A stretch of 64,000 nt of DNA from Flammula alnicola (taxonomy: Eukaryota > Basidiomycota > Agaricomycetes > Agaricales > Strophariaceae): positions 397,901 to 461,900 of the forward strand of contig JADNRV010000022.1 in NCBI GenBank assembly GCA_015499995.1, written 5' to 3'. The position numbers and the translations under genes were made by a program. Shown in pieces: positions 1 through 11,800 of this stretch; position 1 is the first letter of the stretch; each line of letters begins with the position of its first letter. The notes below the pieces were generated by a model. It did no database searches. It was not told where the DNA came from and worked only from the letters and a program-made list of their open reading frames with translations.

Positions 1-2785
1 TCGTGCTCAACTCGATATGCTACAAGCAGAGAACTACGGTTTTGCGACAATCTCTTCTATACCGCTTGCTCATGCCGCTGCGCACGATTTAAGGGGTAGA
101 CATCCCAAAGGATTGACAATTAAACTCGCTCCAAACCCAAAAGACATCGTATGTGTTTTAAACCTCCTTTGCCTTATACTTCTCAGTCTTGACCCTCGTA
201 TCTCACTCACTCGTTAGATATGGAAACATATGGGGCTATCAAAAAGAAGTCGGACATTCAGAAGAGTAACTGGCTTCATCCTGTTACAAATATTTTGCTT
301 CCTCAGCCTTGTTCCTCTTTTTCCGATCGCTTCTCTTGCCAATCTCGATGCGGTAAGTCTTCATTGTCGGACTCTTGCACTTGCCCCGAAATCCTGATAA
401 AAAACCAGATCGCAGCCTCCGGCTATATCCCTTTTATACAAAATGGTCTATAGCCTCTCCTGCCACATATTCACTAGTGTCTGGTCTCCTACCTCCAACT
501 GTCGCTGCCATTTTTGGCTCATTTCTACCTGGACTCATGCGCTGGTTATCGAAATATATGGGCGCGACCACTTATTCAAGCCTGGACCGAATTGTTATCG
601 CTCGATATTTCGCGTTTCTGTTTGTCAGCCAGTTGATATTCTTCACAGTGATTGGCGTTCTTTTCAGTGAGTTTACACCCTCCTCCGTCTCCTTAAGGTT
701 TGCTGAATGGCCCTTTCCTTGATAGATTCAGTCCTGGAGATTATCATTGCCATCCAGAATGAGGGTGCAAGCCTGAAGACTATCCTTGATAACCTTGACA
801 GTATGACTTCATTGTGTTTCTGCTTTTGCGTACTACAACGCCTTCATTCGCAGAACTTCCGGCAAAGCTAACTACTACTTACATTAGCCAGTCGTCTTTC
901 TGGCTAAAATGGTTTCCGTGCGTGGACTCTACCATCCGTTTCTCTTGTGTGTTCGTCTGATATATATATATATGGCGTCCAGTTTGAGAGGGTTCCTTAT
1001 CATCTTCGATTTGGCTCAAGTATTCAGCCTTATCTACCTATCCTTCAAAACTCGGTGAGTGTTTCCGTCACACTGGTATTCGATGTACTGAAGGAATATA
1101 TGCGTGCACAGCATTTTCGGTCGCACACCTCGAGACATTCGCGAATGGACGAAACCTCCCGTCTTCGGATACGCGATTCATTAGTGAGATTCATTCCATG
1201 TCGTACAAGAAGCAGACGTGTCTAACCTTTCTGTAGTTCCAACCTCGTGAGTAAACCGACTGATTTATGCAACTGGTGTCAATTGACGTTTTTAAAGTTG
1301 TTCATGGGCCTTATTGGATTGCTATTTGCGCCCGTGGCACCTCTAGTTTCTTTAGCTGCTGCTGTCGTATTCTGGCTTTGTTCATGGGTTTATAAGTATC
1401 AACTTATGTTCAAGTTCGTTACTCGGGTCGAGACCGGCGGAGTAAGCTATTCATTGGCGTACATGACTCAATTATCTGCTGATACTCTGCTCTTAGAGGT
1501 GCTGGAACGTAGTAATCAACCGGCTACTGTTCGGCGGGATGTTCATGCAGGTCGTGATGATCTTTAGTGCGTTTCGATTATCCTTGATCTATTCGATGCT
1601 TTTTAATAGTAAATGTTACAGCCATTGGTCTTCAAGTTCAATTCAAGACTCTGCAATTCCTTGCCACCATACCCCCTCTGCCATTCATGCTTCTTTTCAA
1701 GCACTACATCAATAAGAAATTCGCGAATGACTTTCAGTATTACATTCCCAGACACGAGGAGCTCTCGCGCTCCATTGTACACTCCGAAGATGCCGATATC
1801 GCTGGCAATAAGCTTGAACAACGTTATGCGCACCCTGCGTTACAGGCAGAGCTATTCACTCCAATGGTGCATACGCGAATGCTTCCAGTACTGCGGCGGA
1901 TCTACAAGGGTAAAATAAGTGGCGGTGAAGCATTTTTAACCCGCGGCATTAGCAAAAAGTCAGGGAAGGAAACTGATGTTAAGACTGAAGAAGTCATAGA
2001 AGGAGTCGCTTTAACTCCCATAAATGAGGTGTGTCAGCTCGAAACAAGGTATCAGAGTTGTTTTAATAATGTCGGATCATCTTTTCCCGCAGAATGAGCT
2101 CGAGTATGACCCCATGCTGTACAGGCGTGATCGAGAAGAAGTCGACTGCGATTTTGACTCGGTGAACGAGACGTCATCAGAAGACGGCCATCCATCCAGC
2201 CTAAACCCTGGAGTGGCGCACGGTCATCCTCATGGTGGACCCACGGTGCATTGGGAGTCCGGACATGAAACATATCAATTCGAGCTACCTCCAATATCAG
2301 GCAGTCCTCCGCCCGAATATGTTGGAACTCTACGGGGTGTTTCGAACCGGCAACATGACCGAAGGCCATCTTCGTTGTCTACTACGCCGCTATATCAGCC
2401 ATCCAGCCCTCCTAGCCCGGGACATGATGCAAACAATGCGAGAGTACACCACCATCGCGGGAGAACGTCTGGTCAGCCCGAGCAAGTTCACCGAGTCAAG
2501 CGATCTAGTCGAGATCGTCAACCTGTTCATCATGGAACACAAGATGATGTCATAACTCTAATGCATCTCGGGAACAACACGCTCCTTCCATACGCGTTCC
2601 ACGACCCTCTCCTTCGAGCTATCGAGGTCACAGTCAAGAGCCTGATCCACAAGCCCGACAAGTGCATCAGCCATCTACAAGACATCATAACCGACCAAAA
2701 CCACACCACCATGAAGCCAACATACCTCGTTCTCAGGACTATGACTAGCAGGAGTAGGAGTTGGTTCAATGTTATTTATTATTAA
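1..2785 (+). CDS. CSC1/OSCA-TMEM63 family mechanosensitive cation channel, 3' part
   Basis: The 5' end lies outside the window. Joining exons across eleven GT-AG introns (149-217, 353-408, 667-725, 801-853, 918-982, 1055-1111, 1184-1236, 1247-1297, 1442-1496, 1567-1621, 2029-2092) gives the end of the cytosolic PHM7 domain, then the seven-helix RSN1_7TM core. Diagnostic strings are LVSGLLPP, ARYFAFLFVSQLIFF, SSFWLKWFPLRGF and LFMGLIGLLFAPVAPLVSL. A charged tail containing LEYDPMLYRRDREEVD follows. The family forms hyperosmolality- and stretch-gated cation channels in plasma or internal membranes. There is an apparent one-base loss near 440-444: the frame reading IAASGYIPFIQ must switch to reach SPATYSLVSG. 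The alternative is a 32-nt intron, which would delete conserved residues. The His/Pro-rich C-terminus may change frame near 2550, so the stop at 2785 is uncertain. Confidence 0.88.
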
Positions 2786-3402
2786 TGAACATCAGGTTTC
2801 GAGGCTTCGATGAAATCATGACGTCTATCTTTTTATGGATGGTCATGAGTACTGCATGAGTGTCAACTAATCTGGATTCCTCTGAGCAGTAGACCCCAAA
2901 TTGGAAGCGCTAATCTTACGTGGCCTGTTGATTGTACTTTTTCCATCGATAGAATCCGTTCCTAGTTGACTTGTTAAAATTTCATGGGATGGAATCGCGC
3001 ACTATTCGATCCGCTAGTTTGCGTTCCATCATATGCGCTCCACCATTTTGGCTGCCAGTGACAAATTTTGTGGCGGTTACATGTCCAAGGATTGAAGCTG
3101 ATCAAGGGAGCGGTCCATGAAGAATTCTAAGATGACGGGCTTGTCGTCGAATTGGTGGAACTTGTGGCACGCGTCCACAAAGCGTACTCCATTTTTGTGC
3201 TCCAAGGTTTGTATGCATGGTGTCTTCAGATTAGGTAGCATGTCTTCTCTAACGAGCTTGAACGAAAACGAGTGACGCATTTCTATGTTGCATGCATGAG
3301 GTGATTCCAATTATAAAGATACAATGCGGTAAATGGGGTAATAGTATAAATTAGATCTAGAGGATACAACCAAGGGGATTAATCCTCTCTGGAAAGAGGG
3401 AT
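2786..3402. other. Intergenic, convergent 3' ends
   Basis: This is the space between the convergent ends of the channel gene and TIM22. It holds a 77-codon minus-strand reading frame (3077-3310), but that frame begins with TTG and shows no recognisable motif. I see no other structure. Confidence 0.5.
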
Positions 3403-4134
3403 TCAGTCAACAATTAAATAAGACGACCGAACAAAAAGGTCAACGTACTCTGGCGTCTCTCGTCGTAAGAATAGCATATCAATGGCTGCTGAGAAGGCTG
3501 CGAATGCCAGACCGCCGCTAATTGCTGCTTTGGGCCCAGAGTTCCGTGCAAGGATGCCGCCAGAGACGAATCCTGCGGAAACAGAGTTGTATATATCATT
3601 TTTGGCACGGTACTGAAACAAAGCAGGACAAAAGAATTCCGTAAATGTATCGCAATAAAGGAAGAACACGATTACATACCGACTCGATTATACATTCGGT
3701 TCCAGCGAATAGCGCACCGATCTTCCCAAAGGCCTTTCCGCTCGTCCACATTCCCTTGCCCATCTCCTTGAATATCTGAGACGCCTTTTGTGCCGTGTTC
3801 AACCCTGCTTGTGTTTGCGCTCGCAGGTAGGGATCCTCATACGCGAACGAGGCCGACATGAGCGAGAAGAACGCGCCGATACCAAAGCCTGTTGGAAGTT
3901 CAATTAAGCTATATATTCGTGTTTGGAAGAAGCAGAAATCGCACCGGCGCCTCCTGCCAACGTCGTTTTCACTGGGCATGACTCCATAGCAGAGGTCATG
4001 TATCCTTCCCAACGTTTGCTTTGCTCGTAGTACGGTCTGTCCTCCTCATTGAGTCCAGGGGGGAGGGGCTCCTTGTGCGCGGCCCAGATAGGCACCCGAC
4101 ACGGTAGGTGGTTCGTACTCGGGTTAACGTTCAT
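3403..4134 (-). CDS. tim22: TIM22, inner-membrane carrier translocase subunit
   Basis: Three exons. Exon 1 starts at the ATG at 4134 and ends in the first glycine-rich helix (TLAGGAG). Exon 2 continues [20 protein letters not shown] and runs to [10 protein letters not shown]. Exon 3 starts [10 protein letters not shown] and runs through [19 protein letters not shown] and the last helix before RRETPE. The order of helices, the GxxxG-type packing motifs, the RAKND loop and the overall size (about 190 residues) match the Tim17/Tim22/Tim23 family and specifically Tim22. Tim22 is the channel subunit that inserts metabolite carriers and Tim23-type proteins into the mitochondrial inner membrane. The last 13 codons (YVDLFVRSS..) are less typical, and a donor-like GTACGT lies at the end of RRETPE, so the exact C-terminus could differ. 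Confidence 0.93.
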
Positions 4135-4779
4135 CGTCTCGTCTCACCCGTATGTCGTCACAACTGCCAGCGAGCTCGAAGGATAGAGGAACGTCGGGTG
4201 TCGGACGCGCAGCCCTGTGAACCGAATTTAGCACCTGCCGAAATTTTGCTTCTCGGCCCTGCCGGCCCGCCGTCGAAAGAAATTGTTTGTACTTGCTACA
4301 ATCAGAAGGCAATAGTGGTATACACGTGACCGCATGAGTCGATCGCGTCCAAGTCGCGTCTTCTCTAGTCCTCTCGTACATATGTATCTCGAATCTCGAA
4401 TTGTTCCTAGGTGTCTCAGCTCTCTTATTAATATTATCAGAGACGAAATACGCCATGGCCCTTTCTCTCAGAGTTCAAAATTCCAAAGTCTTTCATTACA
4501 CATCCGATCTTAACGTCGTCCTTCCCTTCCGGGCATGCCTTTGCCAGACGGTGGCGACGGGGCTTTCTTCGATTTTGCCCGAAAAGGATGTCTCTTGCCG
4601 TTGCATTTATTGCACTCAACCATCATTTCGTCTTTATTTCGGTCACTACTTCTTCGTCGTTTTCTCGCTCCTAATCTCCTTCGATACTTATTGGCATTCA
4701 ATTACGACGTTGAACGATTCAGTAGGATAAAAGCATTCAAGTTCAACTACGTCCGAGTCATATGTTACAACAATCGCCA
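4135..4779. other. TIM22 upstream region
   Basis: Presumed promoter and 5' UTR of TIM22 plus the 3' UTR of the upstream minus-strand gene. Overlapping short frames on both strands have no conserved features. No RNA gene or repeat was seen. Confidence 0.4.
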
Positions 4780-6781
4780 TTACCACCCATCCATGAAATA
4801 TATCAGCGAGCTTCGTGTCCCTTCCGGTGGGTACGGGCTAATCACCACAAACCCTACAGAAAAAATACAGAGAGCCATGAAGAAGCTGGACGATATGCCG
4901 ACGCTAAGCGGCAGCCGATCCCATGCGAAGCACACGATGCCCGTGAGTGCAAGCACGAACCCGAGCGCGGTCAGGAAAATGCAAAGGGCATGGAATCGAG
5001 CGAGCAGATTGGTTGGTGGCTCGCCGCCCTGGAACGGACCGACTTGCACTAGATGGGGGTTGCAAGACCACACTGGCTTTTGCTGCGACCCCGAGTGGAT
5101 CCTGACAGGTCCCGGTATCGGGTCCGTACTGTGCGAGCTCGGAATTCGCGAGTTCCGTTTCCGACCCCGACTCGGAGGTTCGTATTCTGCCTTTTCCATG
5201 TCTCGAGAGGAGATGGAAGTGGGTGAATCGACCATCTCGACCGTCTCCTTCTCCCCTTCAGCTTGCTTTTCTTCATCTGTAGCGATTTCCAGCTTGTATC
5301 GGATGAGGAAAAACGCAGCAAGGAAAGAAATGATTGCTGCGAGAATTTGAAACCCAATATTACGTACTTATGAGCGTCGGAGAAAGAGCTGAAACAGAAC
5401 ATACCAGCGCTGGTGTGAATAATCAATCCGCCTAGAATTCCAATATTCGCTATTTGCGCGATTACCGGTAGCGGAACACCATCTGAGCTCGGCGCTGCGA
5501 TTGAGAACATGCTGGCTTCTGTTGCAGCAAAGAATGTTGTCTGGAAATATGCAAGGACCATCAGAGCCTTCTCACAGCAATATCATTCAACGCTTCAAGG
5601 ACGCTCACAATGACAGTGATCAGTTGAAGCCTATCCATCCACGACTCCACAAGATCGCGCAGAGCTTCACGACGCTTTTGTTCATCCTTCTCGTCCTGGT
5701 CCTGTTGTGTTACTGTCTCCAATGTCGTGAACACGCCAGTTCAAATCGACTATGTTTAAAAGCATCGAAACGCACCTATCCTATTCAACGGTTCGCCCGT
5801 CGTCAGAGTGAACGCTATTGACCCAGCAATTCCTTCGCAAACACGTGAGTGATGGGTGACAAATCATTTTCCCATCAGCCACGGTTGGACTTGCGACAAA
5901 TTCACATTCCTTCGCACTTTGATGGCCTGATCGAGCATCGCGCTCGTCGTTGTCAGCGGCTGCGTGTCAATGGTTGTAAAAATCACATAAAAGGTAAATA
6001 GTTTTTTGAGATGGGAAGGATGAATATCTTGATGAATATCATCAGAATCTGTGAACTGTAAATGCCATGAGTAATCCTGGTACATTGTGAGTAAGTATGT
6101 AGGTATGATTTTATATTCACTGCGGCTATGGCCCTCGTCAACGAGGACTTAAATGGCATATGCCATGGTACTCTGGCTGCATCTACTCCAATATACAGCA
6201 CCATATATGGTAGACCGCTTTCTATGTAACTTAACTTAATATATTTCTGAAAATACTGGCTTCATTGAGCTCTTCACAGTTGTCGGCCGACCGGTCTCGA
6301 GATCTCAGTTATGTACCACAATTGCATATTTTAATTCATAAATTTCATGGTGAATAAGCGATTGTGCTTTGGAATAACGGTTGCGGCCATGGTCGCTGCC
6401 GCCGCCGACGACGAGCGCGATGCTCGATCAGGCCATCAAAGTGCGAAGGAATGTGAATTTGTCGCAAGTCCAACCGTGGCTGATGGGAAAATGATTTGTC
6501 ACCCATCACTCACGTGTTTGCGAAGGAATTGCTGGGTCAATAGCGTTCACTTCAGATGATGGGAAAATGATTTGTCACCCATCACTCACGTGTTTGCGAA
6601 GGAATTGCTGGGTCAATAGCGTTCACTCGTCGTCAGGGTGACACCCTTGCCATTAGCGACAGTAGGATCTGTAAAGTCATCAAGAACCAGACCTCACACA
6701 CTGAGAAAGCGACTTACGCTTTGGCACTGGCCGTGTACCTGGGGCCGGTGCGAACTTGATTTGTCGACGAAGAGCCTTCAT
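4780..6781 (-). CDS. Fungal multi-pass membrane protein, coding exon split by a transposon
   Basis: Exons, read on the minus strand: 6781-6718 (MKALRRQIKFAPAPG), 6668-6637 continuing at 5806-5776, 5712-5609 (QKRREALRDLVESWMDRLQL), 5540-5405 (TTFFAATEASMFSIAAP and a helix), and 5336-4780. The protein has about four membrane helices: one after ATEASMFS, one at AAIISFLAAFFLIRY, and two in the C-terminal part. A charged cytosolic linker lies between helices two and three. I do not know its function; it resembles uncharacterised Agaricomycete membrane proteins. Exon 2 carries the transposon at 5807-6627. Without the insert and one 9-bp duplicate the exon reads through in frame (VTLTT then GEPLNR). 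With it unspliced, a TGA follows five codons after the junction. The gene is therefore either inactivated or depends on splicing out the insert. Confidence 0.75.
5798..5806. repeat. Left 9-bp target-site duplication
   Basis: CGTCGTCAG, identical to 6628-6636. Deleting the element plus one copy restores an open exon in the host gene, which fits a target duplication in coding sequence. Confidence 0.88.
5807..6627. mobile_element. Non-autonomous TIR DNA transposon (Mutator-like MITE)
   Basis: The 821-bp element is bounded by terminal inverted repeats. The first 144 bp (5807-5950) are the exact reverse complement of 6408-6551. The terminal 71 bp at the right end occur twice in tandem (6481-6551 and 6557-6627, separated by 5 bp). 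It is flanked by 9-bp direct repeats (CGTCGTCAG). It has no long reading frame and hence no transposase. Long TIRs plus a 9-bp target duplication fit Mutator-like elements (8-11 bp duplications); hAT and P elements make 8 bp. Both ends read AGTGAACGCTATTGACCC inward. Perfect TIR and target-site identity suggest recent insertion. Confidence 0.88.
6481..6627. repeat. Tandem duplication of the transposon terminus
   Basis: Two identical 71-bp copies of the element's end (6481-6551 and 6557-6627) with a 5-bp spacer TCAGA. Only the outer copy abuts the target duplication. The inner copy is continuous with the rest of the 144-bp inverted repeat. Confidence 0.85.
6628..6636. repeat. Right 9-bp target-site duplication
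   Basis: CGTCGTCAG, the second copy, directly abutting the end of the right terminal inverted repeat. Confidence 0.88.
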
Positions 6782-7352
6782 TGACCGAGTAGAAAAGGTT
6801 GAGTAGTGCTAATAAATGCAAGAGCAGACCAGCAAGGTAAGTAAGCGCTACAGCGGATGCCTGTAAACCGTGGGCATTGGCCAATGGCCATCTTCATTAA
6901 ATAGGACAGAGTTGATGAGTTGACTCGGATGTGTGGGGATATCAGGAAGCGCCAAAGGGGAACCGCGCTGCGTGGAAAATGCTATGGAGCTTTGCAGTTG
7001 AGCTATTTTTAGATCCAGTACATCGCCAAGCGTTTGCTCTTTGGTGTAATAGAGATTTCGAAAGAGGTTGGAGCTACAGAATCTTCGAGTTTCGTGCTTC
7101 GTGATGACAAGTGCATATTAATTTTGCCTATCGGCACTGAAAGAACAGAGGTACGTAATGATATCAGATCTCTAACGACAAGTGTCGAGACCACACCGCA
7201 TAGTCTCAACATTCACATCATAGGCATGATGCAGACGAAAGGTGCTTGCCCCGTATTGATTGTAGATTCCTTGGGCTTTGTCGCAACAGGGGCACTAGAG
7301 GAGAAACATCTAGGATCAAAGTTCAATTCACATGCTGGTCAAAGGAAGTCAC
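6782..7352. other. Intergenic, no clear gene
   Basis: Space between the interrupted membrane-protein gene and the small gene upstream. A 67-codon minus-strand frame (7009-7212) has no family signature. It probably contains the promoter of the membrane-protein gene. Confidence 0.4.
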
Positions 7353-7934
7353 TTACAGTGAAGATGCAATAACCCATGCTTCGTGTCGAAACGCCGTCAC
7401 AGCCTCAGTGTCCGCCTCTCGGTCCGCCCTCCATGCCCTCTTCTCAAGCATGTAAGCCAGATCAGTGAAGGCGCGGGCGCATTCCTGGTGCGCGGCGGGA
7501 TATGAGAAGAGTATCTCGCGGTGTGTAAAAATGGCGTCGAGATACTCCCCGCCGGTGGTGGGGTAGTCCTGCATTTGCGAATGGATAGCTTGCAGATAGG
7601 CGCAACCGTACGACAGTTGACTCGTGTTTGAGCTTGAACTTGAGGTTTCGGAGGCCGCGTCTGACTGTAAATACATAACGATTAGGGCGATCAGAATACG
7701 TACTTTAGATATTCATAACGACTTACTTGATAATTCAGATCCTCTGCCATGAGGTCGTCTTGGATGCTTTGTGGAAGTGACGCGACTTGTACATGTTCTG
7801 CGGTCTTCTTTCTCCAGCAAATTCAAGAGATAAGTCCCCTGAAAAGGAGTTACAGTAGAACGACGCCAAAAACGTACTCTTGCATCGAACGAAGAGTCTA
7901 GCTTCATCGTTTGCAGAAGATCACACAAATCCAT
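7353..7934 (-). CDS. Small conserved-looking protein of unknown function
   Basis: Three exons: 7934-7878 (MDLCDLLQTMKLDSSFDAR), 7807-7727 (through QSIQDDLMAEDLNYQ) and 7664-7353. They are joined by introns of 70 and 62 nt and keep one frame, giving about 150 residues. The C-terminal half is probably helical and ends FTDLAYMLEKRAWRADREAD then FRHEAWVIASSL. A serine run sits mid-protein. There is no signal peptide or membrane segment. I do not recognise a domain; clean phasing and protein-like composition support a real gene. It lies upstream of the transposon-split gene on the same strand. Confidence 0.65.
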
Positions 7935-8877
7935 ATCGACAGAGTAATGCTAGTCGCAGGGTTTGGATGATGTTTAGTGCATCGATATGCAAGACAGTGA
8001 TTTAATCGCTTACCTCGGATCCGATGAAATGTGTTTCATGGGTAGCGTAAGGCATGACTGTTCTGGAGGGTATGGCAATTATGCAGGTCTTTAGAGCGAA
8101 TGTGTTCAAACGCCGTTCAAGGAGGGCAGTGAAGGATGGAGAGATAGGACGCAATCTCCTTCATTCCCTTAGCCCTAGGTTTTGTATCCTGTCGGAGCCC
8201 AATTGTGTCGATCTCGGACAAGCAGTTTGGTGCCTCGTGGATGACGCATGACTCCTGCTACTCCATTGTCCTCAAGGCAGGAAGCAGGAGCCGTCTCTCG
8301 ATAAGCCCTGGATAAGCCCAAATAAGACGCGTATCATATACAGATGGTAAGAAGAAGACGTTTCAGGCGGACTTGATAGGTGTGTTACAGCTTACAAGCC
8401 ATTTCGATTCCGAAGATATCACGGCCATTGAAAAACGATAAATGCTGGAACGGCACGAAAGACACGAGGATTTAACATTCAAACCTATTCCTAGCAAATT
8501 CGGACATGGAGCCTTGGAGTTCGGGAGTCACAGGGCGTCGTGGTGATGGTCAGAACGATGATGCTCGCAGCTCGGACCGGAGAATGAACTTCATCCACTC
8601 CATTTCATTTGTAGGCGTCACGGTCATGTTAGTATATTGTATTGCAGCAATAATCGATTCCTTCTACGTTCTATAAAATCATCTATGTAATGTGTTTATT
8701 ATTATGTGTCTATACAAACTTGCAAGGGAACACTGATTGAAAGATTAAAAAGGAGCCGGCCATAAGGCTAACGAAGAGAAGTAACATTAAACAAATGCAA
8801 GGGATAGATACGATAATGCAAGCCAAGATCGACATGAGTGAATATCAATGTTTCTCTATATGCTGAAGATCGTCGCT
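7935..8877. other. Intergenic, no clear gene
   Basis: About 0.94 kb between the small gene and the TRK transporter stop. It should contain the small gene's promoter and the TRK 3' UTR (an AT-rich stretch around 8640-8760). The only frames are short and unconvincing. Confidence 0.4.
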
Positions 8878-11800
8878 CTATTTCCGCCTCTCCGACGATG
8901 ACGAACTCTCCTCGAGATCATACATTTCGTCGTCGTTGAACGTTCTCGAAGGCTGAGGCGCCCGCCTGCGCATGTCAGAAGTTTGGCGGCTACTAGTTGG
9001 CTCCAAGTATGCGAACGGCTGGGTGTTCGGTTCATCGTTACCAGAGAATTGACTTCTGTGGTCGATCTCTTCATCTTTCTTTTCAGACTCGTCAGGAAGC
9101 ATGATGGCGCGATCAATCGCGTCTGGCAATCCACGATGACGTCCCCGGAGCATGACAAGGCAAACGATAAGTTTCGACAATGGGTGCAGCGCACCAGAGA
9201 AAGAATAGTTTTGCTGATATAAAAAATTCAAAAGAGGTTAACAATGCCATGAAGAGTTCCCTCACATTAGGAATGCCCAGAGTAAGGCCAACCGTGCCGT
9301 ATGCAGATACCAACTCGAAAACTATAAGATGCATGAGCTCGAATCGAAAGACAAAATATGAAAAAGGTACGTACGAATGCGGAAAATATTAAACCACCCG
9401 AATTTGAGCGGGTCTAGCAGATTATTTTTCTAAAGAAAGAGGTCAACTATGGAACTTCAGTGACATTTCAACGACAAATAATTTCACCTCGATAATGCAA
9501 ATAACGAACAAGGACAACGCCAGCCACCACATATCTACGAGCCTTATATAAGATTTAATCATCATTATAGAGGAAAGAACGCACCGAAAGCAAGCTGCCT
9601 ACGAGCATGCATACCGAGATATCGACTCCATACCGTCATTCGAGGACCAGACGGCTCGAAAGTGTCCACATCATGTTCATGTGCATCGAAAATACCAAGG
9701 GATTGCTCCTCGTACACGTTCGTAGAACGGACACTGAAAAAGAACAAACTTGTCAATATACAACATTTGCATCATGTAATCAGAAACAAACCTCAGCGCA
9801 ATGGGATCTAGAGAGGAAGGTTCCATGAGTACAGAAAATGCCATCAAAGGGGGGGAACTTACAAACGCTGATGTACATCATGACCACATAAAGCACCTGG
9901 ACGGCTGGAACAAGAGCAGCCAATGGCACAATACCGAATCCAGCTGCTCGAACTGCAGTGGCCTGTATAAAGCCATCCAGTACACGAATTCCGACCGGAA
10001 TTGAAGCAATTTCAGGGGTGTGGAGGTCCAGGACCAAGAAGAAAAACCAATCGATGAACCTGCAATAACAAACCAAAGATTCGGGTAATCAGTCTTAGGA
10101 ATTGCAGGGAGAAGAGGTAAAAGTGGACGTACGTGAGCCCGAGGACTACTGTTAGGAGGAACCAAGTCTGATGAGAAGGAAAGAGATATATAAAGCATCG
10201 ACGAGGATGATCGAGTAGGAAATGCAAGGTCTCATGAGCGCGAGAACCCTTGCGGACCACTTTACTTAGGCACCAACTAAAATATCACAGAAAATCAAAA
10301 AAACGGGCCAATAAGGGAGAAAGAATGCTCACATCATAAAACGTAAGCTATTTGAGATTCGAGGATTTGAGTGTCAATAGAGAATGTGATAATTGGTAAT
10401 GCTTACAAGATAGGCTACGAATCAATAAAATCAGAGGTCGAATATAGTCATTTCGAAGAAAAGACCCACAAAAGATGTGTTACCGGCCAAAATCAGAAAA
10501 ATCATCACGAAAATCATAGGGTATGCGTCCTGAAATGGGACCATCGACTGATCGACCAGTGACGTTCCAGTATTCGTATACGCAGAAACGACTTGAAATG
10601 CCGCGAACCTACACGAACAGAAAAATTAGATTGTCGCGAACACTGTTCTCTGATCCCAACGTGCCAGACAGGGCTCAAAGGCCGAATTTGTTCGTTAAAA
10701 ACTGGCTTCCATTTGCTTATGGTACTGTATGGTGCAATGATAATGAATGAGACGAGTTGACTGAGGATGTGATACTGTCAATGAGATTTAGCAATTAAGA
10801 TAGCTAAAAAGATTGAATTAATCACTTACTGCAGCGACAATCCAAAGCAGCGAACTTAGAGCCCTATATTCTACGCCTCCAATTTCGTACATCTGGTCCT
10901 TCGTTAATAGGTGGAATGTCGAGTTCCGCCCAACGACCGCGTCGAAGGAAATATATGGCACTTGTTTCTTGCCCTGTTGCGCTCCTACACGACTAGGAGT
11001 CAACGACATGGTCGCAGGCATCGTGACGGTCCGAGCTATCGTGCGCTTGACTCCAGGAAAAAGACGAGCTATAAGAGATTTTATGAGAGCGAATGGTGAT
11101 GGAAACCCTCCAAATCCACGAGACATGCTGTCCTCAGGGAGAACAGTATGAGAACGATGTACATGGCCTGTACGCTCAGTTGCATTCGTGTAGGTGGACA
11201 TTGGGACGGAAGGCGACATGACAAAACTGCGACCAGATCCTAAATAGACAACGTTTTAATGTCGGAAAGCCACTATGGAAATTTGGGCGTACGCATTGGG
11301 GCCGGAATCGTCTCAGATTCTTCGTGAAGAGGGCCGTGCTCTGCTATGTCTTTGCGTCCTAATCTACCGCGGCGTGTTAGAAGATCCGGAGCAAATTCAA
11401 CGGTCTGTGTACGGGGGAAGTGCTTCGGAGGTTCAGGAGGACTGGGCTTAGAATCGGCAACTGTTTCAAATCGTTGCAATGTTCCTGAGAGGAAAGTTAG
11501 AAAAGAGTCAATAGTATAATGATGGTCATACTGGAAGTTGGGGATGCCATTCTGGGCGGGTAACCTGGATCTGATAAGCGCCTACGGCGTGGTCTACAAA
11601 AAAAAAGTTTGGCATTGAACACCACATGATTTAAACAAGCAAACGTACTTTACATCTCCAAAATCAACTGAGGCACTTCCACGCATGAGAGGATCTGGGC
11701 GATTAGAACTACTGCCGATCACGGAATCGTCGGTCGTCTTTGAGGCCAAAGGTTTGGAGGGAGGGCGAATGCTGCCATTGGACATCCTCCTACCCGGAGG

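Noticed and set aside
439..478. Tiny 32-nt GT-AG intron in the channel gene
   Set aside because: It would keep frame but delete the conserved SPATYSL segment and is shorter than normal introns; a one-base loss explains the sequence better.
3077..3310. 77-codon minus-strand frame downstream of TIM22
   Set aside because: Begins with TTG and has no motif; a possible splice from the TIM22 end could not be supported.
4535..5350. 271-codon plus-strand frame
   Set aside because: It is antisense to the last exon of the membrane-protein gene, whose spliced minus-strand reading has helices and consistent phase.
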